Origin: an uncultured Actinomycetes bacterium
GTDB lineage: Bacteria; Actinomycetota; Actinomycetes; S36-B12
NCBI GenBank assembly: GCA_937902285.1
Contig: CALGTB010000201.1
Span: forward strand, 1-25,188
Direction: 5' to 3'
DNA: 25,188 nt
The notes under the pieces were generated by a model that worked only from the letters and a program-made list of their open reading frames with translations, searched no databases and was not told the origin of the DNA. Below are positions 1 to 9,009 of this stretch, one piece after another (within the stretch, counting starts at the first letter, position 1; each line of letters opens with the position of its first letter). Position numbers and translations under genes: made by a program.

Positions 1-152
1 CCACCGGCATAGGACTTGTTCCGTCATCCCCCCCACCTATTGCCGTAGGAGTGTCCGGGGGGCGTGCGGTGCCCACACTCAGGGCGAGGCAGGTCATGGC
101 CCTGCGATGGAGATGGCAGAGCCCCGCAGGTGCTGGCAGGAGGACGGGCCGA
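1..152. other. Non-coding stretch downstream of livF
   Basis: No convincing gene is visible. A 6-bp inverted repeat (CCTGCG at 101-106, CGCAGG at 125-130) with an 18-nt loop lies 23-52 bp past the livF stop; it is too weak to call a terminator with confidence. On the minus strand an ATG at 27-25 follows a G-rich, Shine-Dalgarno-like run and opens a frame starting MTEQVLCRW that leaves the window after nine codons. It may be the start of the next gene of the same strand, but nothing in nine residues allows identification. Confidence 0.3.
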
Positions 153-1021
<869 letters not shown>

Positions 1022-1025
<4 letters not shown>

Positions 1026-1942
1026 GCCTCGTTCTCCTCGGTGAACGACACGCCGGAGGCGGTCAGCGCCTTGTCGTGATGACCGCCGAGGTACGCCACG
1101 ATGACGGCCGGGTCGCGCATGACGTCGTCCGGGGGACCCTCGGCGATGACCTTGCCCTGGGCCATGACGATCACCCAGTCGCTGATGTCGCGCACCATGT
1201 CCATGTCGTGCTCGACGAAGAGGACGGTCATGCCCTGCTGGCGCAGGTCCTTGATGTGCTGCAGCAGGGACTGGGTCAGGGCCGGGTTCACACCCGCCAT
1301 CGGCTCGTCGAGCATGACCATCTGCGGCCGTGACATGAGCGCCCGGGCCATCTCGAGCAGCTTGCGCTGGCCGCCCGAGAGCGATCCGGCGAAGTCCTCG
1401 CGCTTGGCGTCGAGGTTGAAGCGCGTCAGCAGCTCGTCGGCGCGGGCGGTGATCTCCTTCTCCTGAGCGCGCCACGCGAACGGGAAGAGGGCGGTTCGCA
1501 GCTTCTCGCCGGCCTGGTCCGTCGAGCCCAGTCGCATGTTCTCGATGACCTTCATGCGGGACAGCGCCTTCGTCAGCTGGAAGGTGCGCACCATGCCCAG
1601 GCGGGCGACCCTGAAGGCCGGCATGCCCGCGAGGTTCTGCCCCTCGAACAGCCAGGACCCGGTGTCCGGCTGGTCGAAGCCCGTGAGCAGGTTGAAGAAC
1701 GTGGTCTTGCCGGCGCCGTTGGGGCCGATCAGGGCCGTGATCGCCCCGCGCTGGATCTCCACGTGGTCGACGTCGACCGCGGTGAGGCCGCCGAACCGGC
1801 GCACCACGTTGTCGGCGATGAGGATGGGGTCGGGCTTGGGCGCTCCGGGCACCCGCGGCACGCTCGCCAGGGCGGCGACCGCCTCGGCCTTGCGATCGAC
1901 GACGGTGGGCTCGGGTGAGCCGGCGTCTGGGCTATCGGGCAT
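1022..1942 (-). CDS. livG: Branched-chain amino-acid ABC transporter ATP-binding protein LivG
   Basis: Second ATPase subunit (306 aa), pairing with LivF under the LivHM permease. It shows Walker A GPNGAGKT (73-80), the family-typical MVRTFQ (117-122), signature LSGGQ (188-192), Walker B VMLDEP (209-214) and FVEHDM (242-247). About 38 residues precede the first core strand, so it is longer than the usual 255 aa. The ATG start is supported by AAGGAG 10 nt upstream. The start overlaps the livM stop by 11 bp and the stop overlaps the livF start by 4 bp, which implies translational coupling. Assignment to LivG rather than LivF rests on the longer insert between Q-loop and signature and the C-terminal AYLG. 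Confidence 0.95.
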
Positions 1943-2924
1943 CGAGGGCCAGCTCCTTCCGGTCGCCGAGAATTCCCTGTGGTCGGTAGATCATGAGGAT
2001 CATGAGTCCGGCGCCGACGAGGATGAAGCGGATGACGGCTGCCTGGCTGGCGGTCATCAGCGAGAAGACCGGCACCCCGGCATCGATGAGCGAGCGAAGG
2101 ATGACGTCGCTCCCCTGGATGAGGGCCCAGAAGATGATCGCCCCGAGAACCGGGCCGAACACCCGGGCAGCCCCGCCGAGGATGAGGATGGCGTAGGCGA
2201 AGAAGGTCGAGTCGGTGCCGAAGAAGTCGGGGTTGACCGCCTGACGGCCGAGTGCGTAGACGAAGCCGCCGAGGCAGCCCAGGACACCGCCGATGATGAG
2301 CGCCTGCATCTTGTAGAGGTAGACGTTCTTGCCGAGGCTGCGGACGGCGTCCTCGTCCTCCCGAATGCCCTTGAGGACCCGGCCCCAGGGGCTGCGCACG
2401 AGCAGCCACGTGACGAGGAGCGCCAGCCCGACGAGCGTCCAGCCGACCACGATGATGAGCAGCTGGTCCTGGCTCAGCGAGACCGGTCCGAGCGTGTAGC
2501 GGCCGATCGGGAAGGGGTTGAGCTCGTAGAATCCGCGGCTGAAGTCGTTGATGCCGTCCGAGCCGCCGAACCACTCCTTGAAGGTCACGGACCGCAGCAG
2601 CAGCCGGACGATCTCCGCGGCCGCGATCGTGACGATGGCGAGGTAGTCGGCCCGTAGGCGCAGCGTCGGGATGCCCAGGAGGAGCGCCAGCAGGATCGCG
2701 GCGATGATGCCGACCAGGATGCCCACCCAGAACGAGAAGCCCATCTGGGACACCAGGACCGCGAGGGAGTACGCGGCGACGGCCAGGAAGGCGGACTGGC
2801 CGAAGTTGAGCAGTCCGGTGTAGCCGAACTGCAGGTTGAGGCCGATCGCCGCCAGGCCGAACACGATCGCCTCGATGCCGAACGCTGCCAGCAGCGTCGT
2901 CGAGATGATGAAGCTCCAGTCCAT
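1932..2924 (-). CDS. livM: Branched-chain amino-acid ABC transporter permease LivM
   Basis: Polytopic inner-membrane permease (330 aa) forming the channel with LivH. It shows the LivM hallmark GYTGLLNFGQSAF (34-46), about nine hydrophobic segments, and a cytoplasmic coupling loop LKGIREDEDAVRSLG (184-198) equivalent to the EAA loop that docks onto the ATPases. It ends with the positively charged YRPQGILG motif common to the family. The ATG follows a run of seven G on the mRNA, and the livH stop is 8 bp upstream. Length is a little under that of E. coli LivM, which has an extra N-terminal part. Second gene of the operon. Confidence 0.94.
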   Translation of the reverse strand: MDWSFIISTTLLAAFGIEAIVFGLAAIGLNLQFGYTGLLNFGQSAFLAVAAYSLAVLVSQMGFSFWVGILVGIIAAILLALLLGIPTLRLRADYLAIVTIAAAEIVRLLLRSVTFKEWFGGSDGINDFSRGFYELNPFPIGRYTLGPVSLSQDQLLIIVVGWTLVGLALLVTWLLVRSPWGRVLKGIREDEDAVRSLGKNVYLYKMQALIIGGVLGCLGGFVYALGRQAVNPDFFGTDSTFFAYAILILGGAARVFGPVLGAIIFWALIQGSDVILRSLIDAGVPVFSLMTASQAAVIRFILVGAGLMILMIYRPQGILGDRKELALDAR

Positions 2925-2932
2925 GACCCCCC

Positions 2933-4207
2933 CTAACCCACGCGCTCACGGCGGCCGAGAAGGCCGTACGGGCGGACGAGCAGGATGACGATCAGCACGA
3001 GCAGCGCTCCCACGTTCTTCAGCTCGGACGGAATGATCAGGGTGCTCAGCTGGAGGAAGAGGCCCACCACGAGCGAGCCCACGATCGCGCCCCAGATGGT
3101 GCCGAGGCCGCCGAGCGTCACGGCCGCGAACACCAGCAGGAGCACCTGGAAGCCCATCTGGAATGAGACCTGCTGGGTGAAGGCGAGCAGGATGCCGCCC
3201 AGTCCGGCAAGGGCCGCGCCGACGATCCACACGACCTCGATGACGCGCTCGACGTCGATGCCGGCGCTGGAGGCGAGGGCGGGGTTGTCGGAGACCGCCC
3301 TCGTGGCCTTGCCCAGCCGGGTCTTCTGGACCCCCACGACGACGGCGCCCAGCGCCAGGATCGACACGATGATCACGACGATGTCGGCCGGAGTCACGGA
3401 CACCGGCCCGAAGTTGAGTCCGGCCGCGCCCACGAACTCGGTGTAGGCCTGCTTGTCGCCGCCGTAGAAGAACAGGAACAGGTTGCGCAGCAGGATGGCG
3501 AGGCCGATCGAGACGATCATCATCGCGATGAGGCCGGTGCCGCGCTTGCGGAGGGGTTTCCACAGGCCGCGGTTCTGGAAGGCGCCGAACAGGGCCGTGA
3601 GGATGACGCCCAGGATGGCCGCGAGGAGCAGGGGCATCCCCAGGCCCGCGTTGAGCGTGTAGGTGGCGAGCGCGCCGAACGTGATGATCTCGCCATGGGC
3701 GAAGTTCGTGAGCCCGGTGGTGCCGTAGATGAGGGACAGGCCCAGTGCCCCCAGGGCGATGAGCAGGCCGAACCTGACCCCCTCGAAGGCGAGCTGCGCC
3801 GCCGTGGCCCACTTGGAGTTCGTCACGGCCGTGCTCTCCCCGAGGGGGAAGATCACGATGCGGTTGAGGTTGGGCGGCTGCACGGTGGTCGTGATCACGA
3901 TCTTGTCGGGATCGGTGAGCCCGATGCCCTCGGGAAGCGTCGAGAGGTCGATGCTGACGTCGTAGCTGCCCTGAGCCGGCACGGGGATGACCCACTTGCC
4001 GTCGGCGCCCGAGGTCGTCGAATCGGTGAATCCGCCGCCCGTCACGGTGATGGTGACCCCGGGGACGGGCGTACGGCCCCCGTCGACCCGGTTCTCGAGC
4101 CGTCCGCTGACCTGCTCGCCGTCCGCGGACGCCGGCTGGGCCAGTGCGAAGAGCGCGATGAGCGCGAAGAACACGGCGCCGATGGCAGCCATGATGCGTC
4201 GGTGCAC
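2933..4207 (-). CDS. livH: Branched-chain amino-acid ABC transporter permease LivH with extracytoplasmic N-terminal domain
   Basis: First gene of the liv operon (424 aa). Residues 136-424 are a LivH permease: hallmark YGTTGLTNFAHGE (161-173), about eight hydrophobic segments, coupling loop KATRAVSDNPALASSAGI (300-317) and C-terminal VRPYGLLG. Unlike the usual 290-310-aa LivH, it begins with a signal-like segment (HRR, a hydrophobic core to residue 24, then a possible signal-peptidase site after PASA at 25-28). This is followed by a roughly 100-residue beta-rich region (29-128) with PVPGVTITVTGGG and TSGADGKWVIPVP, a pattern of carboxypeptidase-regulatory-like (transthyretin/Ig-type) domains. 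The GTG start is preferred because AGGAG lies 8 nt upstream; the internal ATG at 4192 would leave this motif 23 nt away and lose the basic signal residues. Whether the signal is cleaved or acts as an extra membrane anchor is unknown. Confidence 0.92.
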   Translation of the reverse strand: MHRRIMAAIGAVFFALIALFALAQPASADGEQVSGRLENRVDGGRTPVPGVTITVTGGGFTDSTTSGADGKWVIPVPAQGSYDVSIDLSTLPEGIGLTDPDKIVITTTVQPPNLNRIVIFPLGESTAVTNSKWATAAQLAFEGVRFGLLIALGALGLSLIYGTTGLTNFAHGEIITFGALATYTLNAGLGMPLLLAAILGVILTALFGAFQNRGLWKPLRKRGTGLIAMMIVSIGLAILLRNLFLFFYGGDKQAYTEFVGAAGLNFGPVSVTPADIVVIIVSILALGAVVVGVQKTRLGKATRAVSDNPALASSAGIDVERVIEVVWIVGAALAGLGGILLAFTQQVSFQMGFQVLLLVFAAVTLGGLGTIWGAIVGSLVVGLFLQLSTLIIPSELKNVGALLVLIVILLVRPYGLLGRRERVG

Positions 4208-4362
4208 GCGCTCGACTCCTCCCGATATCCGTCCGCGTGACCGCCGTCTTCCGGTGGTCGCGCGCCTGCTGTCTTTGACCAGCGTGGGGAGCATATAGCC
4301 GATCACGTGACAGTTGGGGTCCAACTGGGTAACCGGCGGGTTACCTCCTCGCCGGCCCGTGT
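4208..4362. promoter_or_regulatory. livH promoter/leader region
   Basis: On the minus strand a candidate -10 TATATG (4297-4292) lies about 85 nt before the livH GTG. No good -35 is visible at 16-18 bp, suggesting activator dependence. Three palindromes lie directly upstream (separate entry). The rest is an untranslated leader of roughly 75-80 nt, with the Shine-Dalgarno AGGAG just before the start. Confidence 0.4.
4303..4345. repeat. Three contiguous palindromes upstream of livH
   Basis: Three perfect inverted repeats abut without a gap. They are TCACGTGA (4303-4310), CAGTTGG-GGT-CCAACTG (4311-4327) and GGTAACC-GGCG-GGTTACC (4328-4345). They occupy the spacer/-35 region and upstream of the candidate livH -10 and start 18 bp past the thioesterase stop. 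They could be operators for one or more dimeric regulators of the liv operon. The last one, as RNA, could also be a small terminator for the thioesterase transcript, but there is no T tract. Confidence 0.55.
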
Positions 4363-4761
4363 TCATGCAGTGGGCAGCGGCCGCACGAGGCAGGTGAGAC
4401 GGCCGGTCGCGACCGGTCGGCCGGCGTCGTCGGAGATCCGGATGTCGTACGTGCACACCGTCCGGCCCTCGCTCAGGGGAGTGGCGACGGCGGTCACGGT
4501 GCCCTCACGTGCCCCTCGGTGGTGGGTGCACGACAGGTCGACGCCGACCACGATGTTCTCAGGGCCGGCGTGGAGGGCGGCGGCGATCGAGCCGGCCTGC
4601 TCGGCGAGGACCGCGCTGGCTCCGCCGTGGAGCAGTCCGTAGGGCTGGGTGTTGCCCTCGACCGGCATCCGCAGCTCGACGCGACCGGGTCGGGCCTCCA
4701 CGAGCTCGATGCCCATCCGCTCCGACAGTGCGCCCATGCCCAGGTCCATGTTCGAGGTCAT
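4363..4761 (-). CDS. PaaI-like hotdog-fold thioesterase
   Basis: A 132-aa single hotdog domain of the PaaI/4HBT acyl-CoA thioesterase group. The core helix motif HGGASAVLAEQAGS (45-58) contains the conserved HGG and the acidic residue Glu54 used as catalytic base in this class. The following strand VGVDLSCTHHRGAREG (73-88) is the usual oligomer-interface strand. Likely cytosolic; hydrolyses acyl- or aryl-CoA thioesters, substrate not deducible. Such a gene beside polA and the liv operon is familiar in actinobacteria, but no functional link is evident. The start is the first ATG, 6 nt past a minus-strand TAGTGT box, consistent with a leaderless mRNA; an ATG four codons in is the alternative. 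Confidence 0.88.
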   Translation of the reverse strand: MTSNMDLGMGALSERMGIELVEARPGRVELRMPVEGNTQPYGLLHGGASAVLAEQAGSIAAALHAGPENIVVGVDLSCTHHRGAREGTVTAVATPLSEGRTVCTYDIRISDDAGRPVATGRLTCLVRPLPTA

Positions 4762-4767
4762 GGCGTC

Positions 4768-4773
4768 ACACTA
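4768..4773 (-). promoter_or_regulatory. Candidate leaderless -10 box of the thioesterase gene
   Basis: Minus-strand TAGTGT (4773-4768) fits the actinobacterial TANNNT -10 consensus. It is separated from the ATG (4761) by 6 nt, so transcription would begin at or next to the start codon. It overlaps the polA -10 on the other strand by two bases. Confidence 0.45.
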
Positions 4774-4777
4774 CGAT
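4772..4777 (+). promoter_or_regulatory. Candidate leaderless -10 box of polA
   Basis: TACGAT (TANNNT) is followed by 7 nt and the polA GTG. The only GGAG nearby is 1 nt before the GTG, too close to act as a ribosome-binding site, which favours a leaderless transcript. No clear -35 hexamer is seen. Confidence 0.45.
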
Positions 4778-4784
4778 CCGGAGC

Positions 4785-7448
4785 GTGGCGACCTCGCGGC
4801 TCCTCCTGCTCGACGGGCACTCGCTGGCGTACCGGGCGTTCTACGCCCTGCCGGTCGAGAACTTCTCGACCACCACCGGGCAGCCCACGAACGCCGTCTT
4901 CGGGTTCACGTCGATGCTCATCAACGTGCTGCGCGACGAGAGGCCGACGCATGTGGCCGTCGCGTTCGACGTGTCGCGCCATACCTTCCGCACGGACACC
5001 TTCCCGGAGTACAAGGCGAACCGCGCCACGTCGCCGGCGGAGTTCGCGGGGCAGGTCGACCTCGTGCGCGAGGTGCTCATCGCCCTCGGCATCCCCGTCA
5101 TCAGCGTCCCCGGGTTCGAGGCCGACGACGTCATCGCGACCCTGGTGCGCCGGTCGGAGGGCCGCGACATGTCGGTCGACATCGTCACCGGCGACCGCGA
5201 CGCCTTCCAGCTCGTCTCCGATCGCGTGACCGTGCTCTATCCCAAGAAGGGCGTGAGCGACCTCGCCCGGATGACGCCCGAGGCGGTGGAGGAGAAGTAC
5301 GGCCTCACCCCGGCGCAGTACCCGGACTACGCGGCGCTCCGAGGGGACCCGAGCGACAACCTGCCGGGCATCCCGGGCGTGGGCGAGAAGACCGCCGCCA
5401 AGTGGATCCGCGAGTACGGCTCCCTGGGCGAACTGGTCGATCACGTCGACGCCGTCGGCGGGAAGGTGGGCGACGCCCTCCGGGCCGCCCTGCCGCAGGT
5501 GCTCGTCAACCGTCACCTGACGCGCCTCGTGGACGACGTGCCCATCGACCTCGACCTCGACACCTGCGTGCTCGAGGCCTGGGATCGCGCGGCCGTCGAC
5601 CAGCTGTTCGACACCCTGCAGTTCCGCGCCCTGCGCGAGCGGCTCGACAAGGTCCGGCCCGGTGGCGAGGGCGAGGCGGCCGCTGGTCCGTCGGAGCCTG
5701 CTGACGGCCCCGACGTCGTCCAGCCGGCGGGTGCCGAGGCGGCGGCCTGGCTCGCCGCGGTCGACGGCGCGGCCGCCGTCGCCGTGAGCGGCCGGTGGGG
5801 CAGCGGCACGGGCGAGATCGACTCGATCGCCGTCGTCGACTCCCGCGGAACCGCGGCGGTGCTCGACCTGTCCGACTCCGCCACGGCCGAGGTGGCGCTC
5901 GACTGGCTCGCCGACGCGGGCGTACGCAAGGACCTGCACGACGCCAAGGGGCCGGCACTCGCCCTGCTCGCGTCCGGCCGCGCCCTGGGCGGGCTCCGGA
6001 TCGACACCGCGCTGGCCGCCTACCTCGATGCCCCCGGTCATCGCGGCTACGGACTCGCCGACGTCGCCGAGCGCGTGCTCGGCCTGACGCTGGCGGGCGA
6101 CGCCTCCGCGGGCCAGATGCTCTTCGACACCGGCGAGGGGTCGGCCCTCGAGCTGGCCCGGCAGGCCGTGGCGGTCCGCGACCTGGCGATCGAGCTCGAG
6201 GGCCGTCTCACCGCCCAGTCGGTGCTCCACCTCCTCGTCGACCTCGAGGTGCCCCTCGTCCCCGTGCTCGCCCGCATGGAGCATGCCGGCATCGCCGTCG
6301 ACCTGCCCGGCCTCGGCGAGCTCTCTGACGAGTTCGGCGCCGACATGCGGTCCGCCGAGGAGCAGGCGCACTCCCTCGTGGGGCGGCCGTTCAACCTCGG
6401 CAGCCCGAAGCAGCTGCAGGAGATCCTCTTCGGCGAGCGGAACCTCCCCAAGACCAAGAAGATCAAGACGGGCTACACCACCGACGCGGAGGCCCTCCAG
6501 CAGCTGTTCGCCCAGACCGAGGATCCCCTCCTGGAGCAGCTGCTGGCATGGCGCGACCGCTCACGGCTCCGCCAGACCGTCGACGGCCTGATCCCCCTGG
6601 CCGATGCGGGCCATCGCATCCACACGACCTTCAACCAGATGGTCGCCGCCACGGGACGGCTCTCCAGCACCGATCCCAACCTCCAGAACATCCCGGTGCG
6701 CACCGACGCCGGGCGCCGCATCCGGGGGTGCTTCGTCGTCGGCGAGGGCTTCGAGACCCTCCTCACGGCCGACTACAGCCAGATCGAGATGCGGATCATG
6801 GCCCACCTGTCCGAGGACGCCGGGCTCATCGACGCGTTCCGCAGCGGCGAGGACCTCCACACCACGGTCGCCAGCCGGGTGTTCGCCGTCGAGCCGGGCG
6901 CGGTCGACGCCGAGATGAGGCGGCGGATCAAGGCCATGTCCTACGGCCTGGCCTACGGACTCTCCGCCTACGGCCTCTCGCAGCAGCTCGACATCACGCC
7001 CGACGAGGCCCGCCGCCTCATGGACGAGTACTTCCTTCGCTTCGGGGGCATCCGGGACTACCTCTCCGAGGTCGTCGAACGGGCCCGCATGCACGGCTAC
7101 ACCGAGACGATGCTGGGCCGGCGGCGCTTCCTTCCCGACCTCAACAGCGACAACCGGCAGCGCCGGGAGATGGCCGAGCGGATGGCCCTGAACGCCCCCA
7201 TCCAGGGCACGGCGGCCGACATCGTCAAGGTGTCGATGCTCAAGGTCGAGGCGGCCCTCGCCCGGGAGGGGCTGCACAGCCGCCTGCTCCTCCAGGTGCA
7301 CGACGAACTGGTCCTCGAGGTGTTCCCCGGCGAGCGCGAGCCGGTCGAGGCGCTCGTGAGGACGGCCATGGCCGACGCTGCCGAGCTCTCGGTGCCGCTC
7401 GACGTGTCCGTGGGCTTCGGAGCCACCTGGCAGGAGGCGGCCCACTAG
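4785..7448 (+). CDS. polA: DNA polymerase I
   Basis: An 887-aa repair polymerase that removes RNA primers and fills excision gaps. Residues 1 to about 310 are the 5'-3' exonuclease/FEN domain (LLLDGHSLAYRAFYALP near the start, FEADDVIATL 111-120, TGDRDAFQL 135-143, and the helix-hairpin-helix PGIPGVGEKTAAKW 194-207). Residues about 330-490 are the 3'-5' exonuclease-like domain, but the expected DxE metal-binding motif is absent, so proofreading is probably lost. The polymerase domain has motif A DYSQIEMR (Asp663), the O-helix RRRIKAMSYGLAYG (Lys716, Tyr720) and motif C VHDE (838-841). The GTG start is chosen because conserved sequence begins there; the frame is open further upstream but overlaps the thioesterase gene antisense. 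Confidence 0.97.
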   Translation: MATSRLLLLDGHSLAYRAFYALPVENFSTTTGQPTNAVFGFTSMLINVLRDERPTHVAVAFDVSRHTFRTDTFPEYKANRATSPAEFAGQVDLVREVLIALGIPVISVPGFEADDVIATLVRRSEGRDMSVDIVTGDRDAFQLVSDRVTVLYPKKGVSDLARMTPEAVEEKYGLTPAQYPDYAALRGDPSDNLPGIPGVGEKTAAKWIREYGSLGELVDHVDAVGGKVGDALRAALPQVLVNRHLTRLVDDVPIDLDLDTCVLEAWDRAAVDQLFDTLQFRALRERLDKVRPGGEGEAAAGPSEPADGPDVVQPAGAEAAAWLAAVDGAAAVAVSGRWGSGTGEIDSIAVVDSRGTAAVLDLSDSATAEVALDWLADAGVRKDLHDAKGPALALLASGRALGGLRIDTALAAYLDAPGHRGYGLADVAERVLGLTLAGDASAGQMLFDTGEGSALELARQAVAVRDLAIELEGRLTAQSVLHLLVDLEVPLVPVLARMEHAGIAVDLPGLGELSDEFGADMRSAEEQAHSLVGRPFNLGSPKQLQEILFGERNLPKTKKIKTGYTTDAEALQQLFAQTEDPLLEQLLAWRDRSRLRQTVDGLIPLADAGHRIHTTFNQMVAATGRLSSTDPNLQNIPVRTDAGRRIRGCFVVGEGFETLLTADYSQIEMRIMAHLSEDAGLIDAFRSGEDLHTTVASRVFAVEPGAVDAEMRRRIKAMSYGLAYGLSAYGLSQQLDITPDEARRLMDEYFLRFGGIRDYLSEVVERARMHGYTETMLGRRRFLPDLNSDNRQRREMAERMALNAPIQGTAADIVKVSMLKVEAALAREGLHSRLLLQVHDELVLEVFPGEREPVEALVRTAMADAAELSVPLDVSVGFGATWQEAAH

Positions 7449-7452
7449 GGGC

Positions 7453-7470
7453 GCGGGAGGGGCCGCCCCC
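7453..7470 (+). terminator. Possible polA terminator hairpin
   Basis: A G/C-only inverted repeat (GGGG-CCG-CCCC core with imperfect outer pairing) directly follows the polA stop and precedes the rpsA -10. It is short and has no T tract, so the call is weak. Confidence 0.25.
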
Positions 7471-7479
7471 GTGAGGGGG

Positions 7480-7485
7480 TAGCCT
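7480..7485 (+). promoter_or_regulatory. Candidate -10 box of rpsA
   Basis: TAGCCT (TANNNT) lies 53 nt before the rpsA ATG, implying a leader of about 47 nt. No clear -35 is seen. A purine-rich GAAGAGAT precedes the start codon by 10 nt and may serve as ribosome-binding site. Confidence 0.35.
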
Positions 7486-7538
7486 TGTGGGGCCTCGCGA
7501 CCGCGTGGCGACCCCGACAACGAAGAGATCCCTACTAC

Positions 7539-8996
7539 ATGACGATTTCCACTACCGCTGCCCCGGCCCAGGTGGCCATCAATGACATCGGCACCGCCGA
7601 AGACTTCATGGCAGCGATCGACGCAACGATCAAGTACTTCAATGACGGCGACATCGTCGAGGGCACCATCGTCAAGGTGGACCGCGACGAGGTCCTCCTC
7701 GACATCGGCTACAAGACCGAGGGCGTCATCCCCTCGCGCGAGCTGTCCATCAAGCACGATGTCGATCCCAGCCAGGTTGTCTCCGTGGGTGACCGCGTCG
7801 AGGCCCTCGTCCTCACCAAGGAGGACAAGGAAGGCCGGCTGATCCTGTCCAAGAAGCGTGCGCAGTACGAGCGCGCCTGGGGCACCATCGAGCGCATCAA
7901 GGATGAGGACGGCGTCGTCGAGGGCCAGGTCATCGAGGTCGTCAAGGGCGGCCTCATCCTGGACATCGGCCTGCGCGGATTCCTTCCCGCCTCGCTCGTC
8001 GAGATGCGGCGCGTCCGCGACCTGCAGCCCTACGTCGGCAAGACCCTCGAGGCGAAGATCATCGAGCTCGACAAGAACCGCAACAACGTGGTCCTGTCGC
8101 GCCGCGCCTGGCTCGAGCAGACGCAGAGCGAGGTCCGCCAGACCTTCCTCACGCAGCTCCAGAAGGGCCAGATCCGCAACGGCGTCGTCTCCTCGATCGT
8201 CAACTTCGGCGCCTTCGTCGACCTCGGCGGCGTGGACGGCCTGGTGCACGTCTCCGAGCTGTCCTGGAAGCACATCGACCACCCGTCCGAGGTCGTCGAG
8301 GTCGGCCACGAGGTCACCGTCGAGGTGCTCGACGTCGACATGGACCGCGAGCGCGTCTCGCTGTCGCTGAAGGCGACGCAGGAGGACCCGTGGCAGCACT
8401 TCGCCCGCACGCACCAGATCGGCCAGGTCGTGCCCGGCAAGGTCACCAAGCTGGTGCCGTTCGGCGCGTTCGTGCGCGTCGAGGAGGGCATCGAGGGACT
8501 CGTGCACATCTCGGAGCTGGCTGAGCGCCACATCGAGCTGCCCGAGCAGATCGTCCAGGTGAACGACGACATCTTCGTCCGGGTCATCGACATCGACCTC
8601 GAGCGCCGTCGCATCTCGCTCTCGCTCAAGCAGGCCAACGACTCGGCCGAGGGCGTGTCGGGCGACGAGTTCGATCCGTACCTCTACGGCATGGCGCCGG
8701 CGTTCAACGAGGCGGGCGACTACATCGGACCGGACGGCTTCGACCCCGAGACGGGCGAGTGGAAGGCCGGCTCCGAGGATCAGCGCGCCGAGTGGGAGCG
8801 GCAGTACGCCGAGGCCCACTCGCGCTGGGAGGCGCACCGCAAGCAGGTCGTCGACGCGCGTGAGGCCGACCAGGCCGCAGCTCTGGAGTCCGGCGAGTCG
8901 GTCTCCAACTACTCCTCGGAGACCCCTGACGCCGAGGGCACGCTCGCCTCGGACGAGGCGCTCCAGGCGCTGCGCGACAAGCTCACCGGCGAGTAG
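7539..8996 (+). CDS. rpsA: 30S ribosomal protein S1
   Basis: A 485-aa protein with four S1 (OB-fold RNA-binding) repeats, the actinobacterial form (six repeats in E. coli). Approximate domains are 36-105, 124-190, 208-278 and 295-364. Repeats 3 and 4 show the classic FGAFV and GLVH(V/I)SELS patterns (223-227, 234-241, 308-312, 320-326). The last 120 residues are acidic and low in structure, ending ASDEALQALRDKLTGE, as in mycobacterial RpsA. It binds mRNA at the 30S subunit and helps initiation on structured leaders. The ATG start matches the conserved N-terminus with NDIG(T/S)AEDF shortly after. A strong terminator follows, so rpsA is probably its own unit. Confidence 0.97.
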   Translation: MTISTTAAPAQVAINDIGTAEDFMAAIDATIKYFNDGDIVEGTIVKVDRDEVLLDIGYKTEGVIPSRELSIKHDVDPSQVVSVGDRVEALVLTKEDKEGRLILSKKRAQYERAWGTIERIKDEDGVVEGQVIEVVKGGLILDIGLRGFLPASLVEMRRVRDLQPYVGKTLEAKIIELDKNRNNVVLSRRAWLEQTQSEVRQTFLTQLQKGQIRNGVVSSIVNFGAFVDLGGVDGLVHVSELSWKHIDHPSEVVEVGHEVTVEVLDVDMDRERVSLSLKATQEDPWQHFARTHQIGQVVPGKVTKLVPFGAFVRVEEGIEGLVHISELAERHIELPEQIVQVNDDIFVRVIDIDLERRRISLSLKQANDSAEGVSGDEFDPYLYGMAPAFNEAGDYIGPDGFDPETGEWKAGSEDQRAEWERQYAEAHSRWEAHRKQVVDAREADQAAALESGESVSNYSSETPDAEGTLASDEALQALRDKLTGE

Positions 8997-9009
8997 CTCG
9001 CCGCACCAC

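Noticed and set aside
101..130. Terminator for the liv operon
   Set aside because: Only a 6-bp stem with an 18-nt loop and no T tract; too weak to list as a terminator.
1026..1475. In-frame upstream extension of livF
   Set aside because: The translation is Arg/Pro/Gly-rich noise overlapping livG. The ATG at 1025 has a good ribosome-binding site and a 4-bp overlap with livG.
4509..4784. In-frame upstream extension of polA
   Set aside because: It overlaps the thioesterase gene antisense and shows none of the conserved PolA start. The GTG at 4785 begins exactly at conserved sequence.
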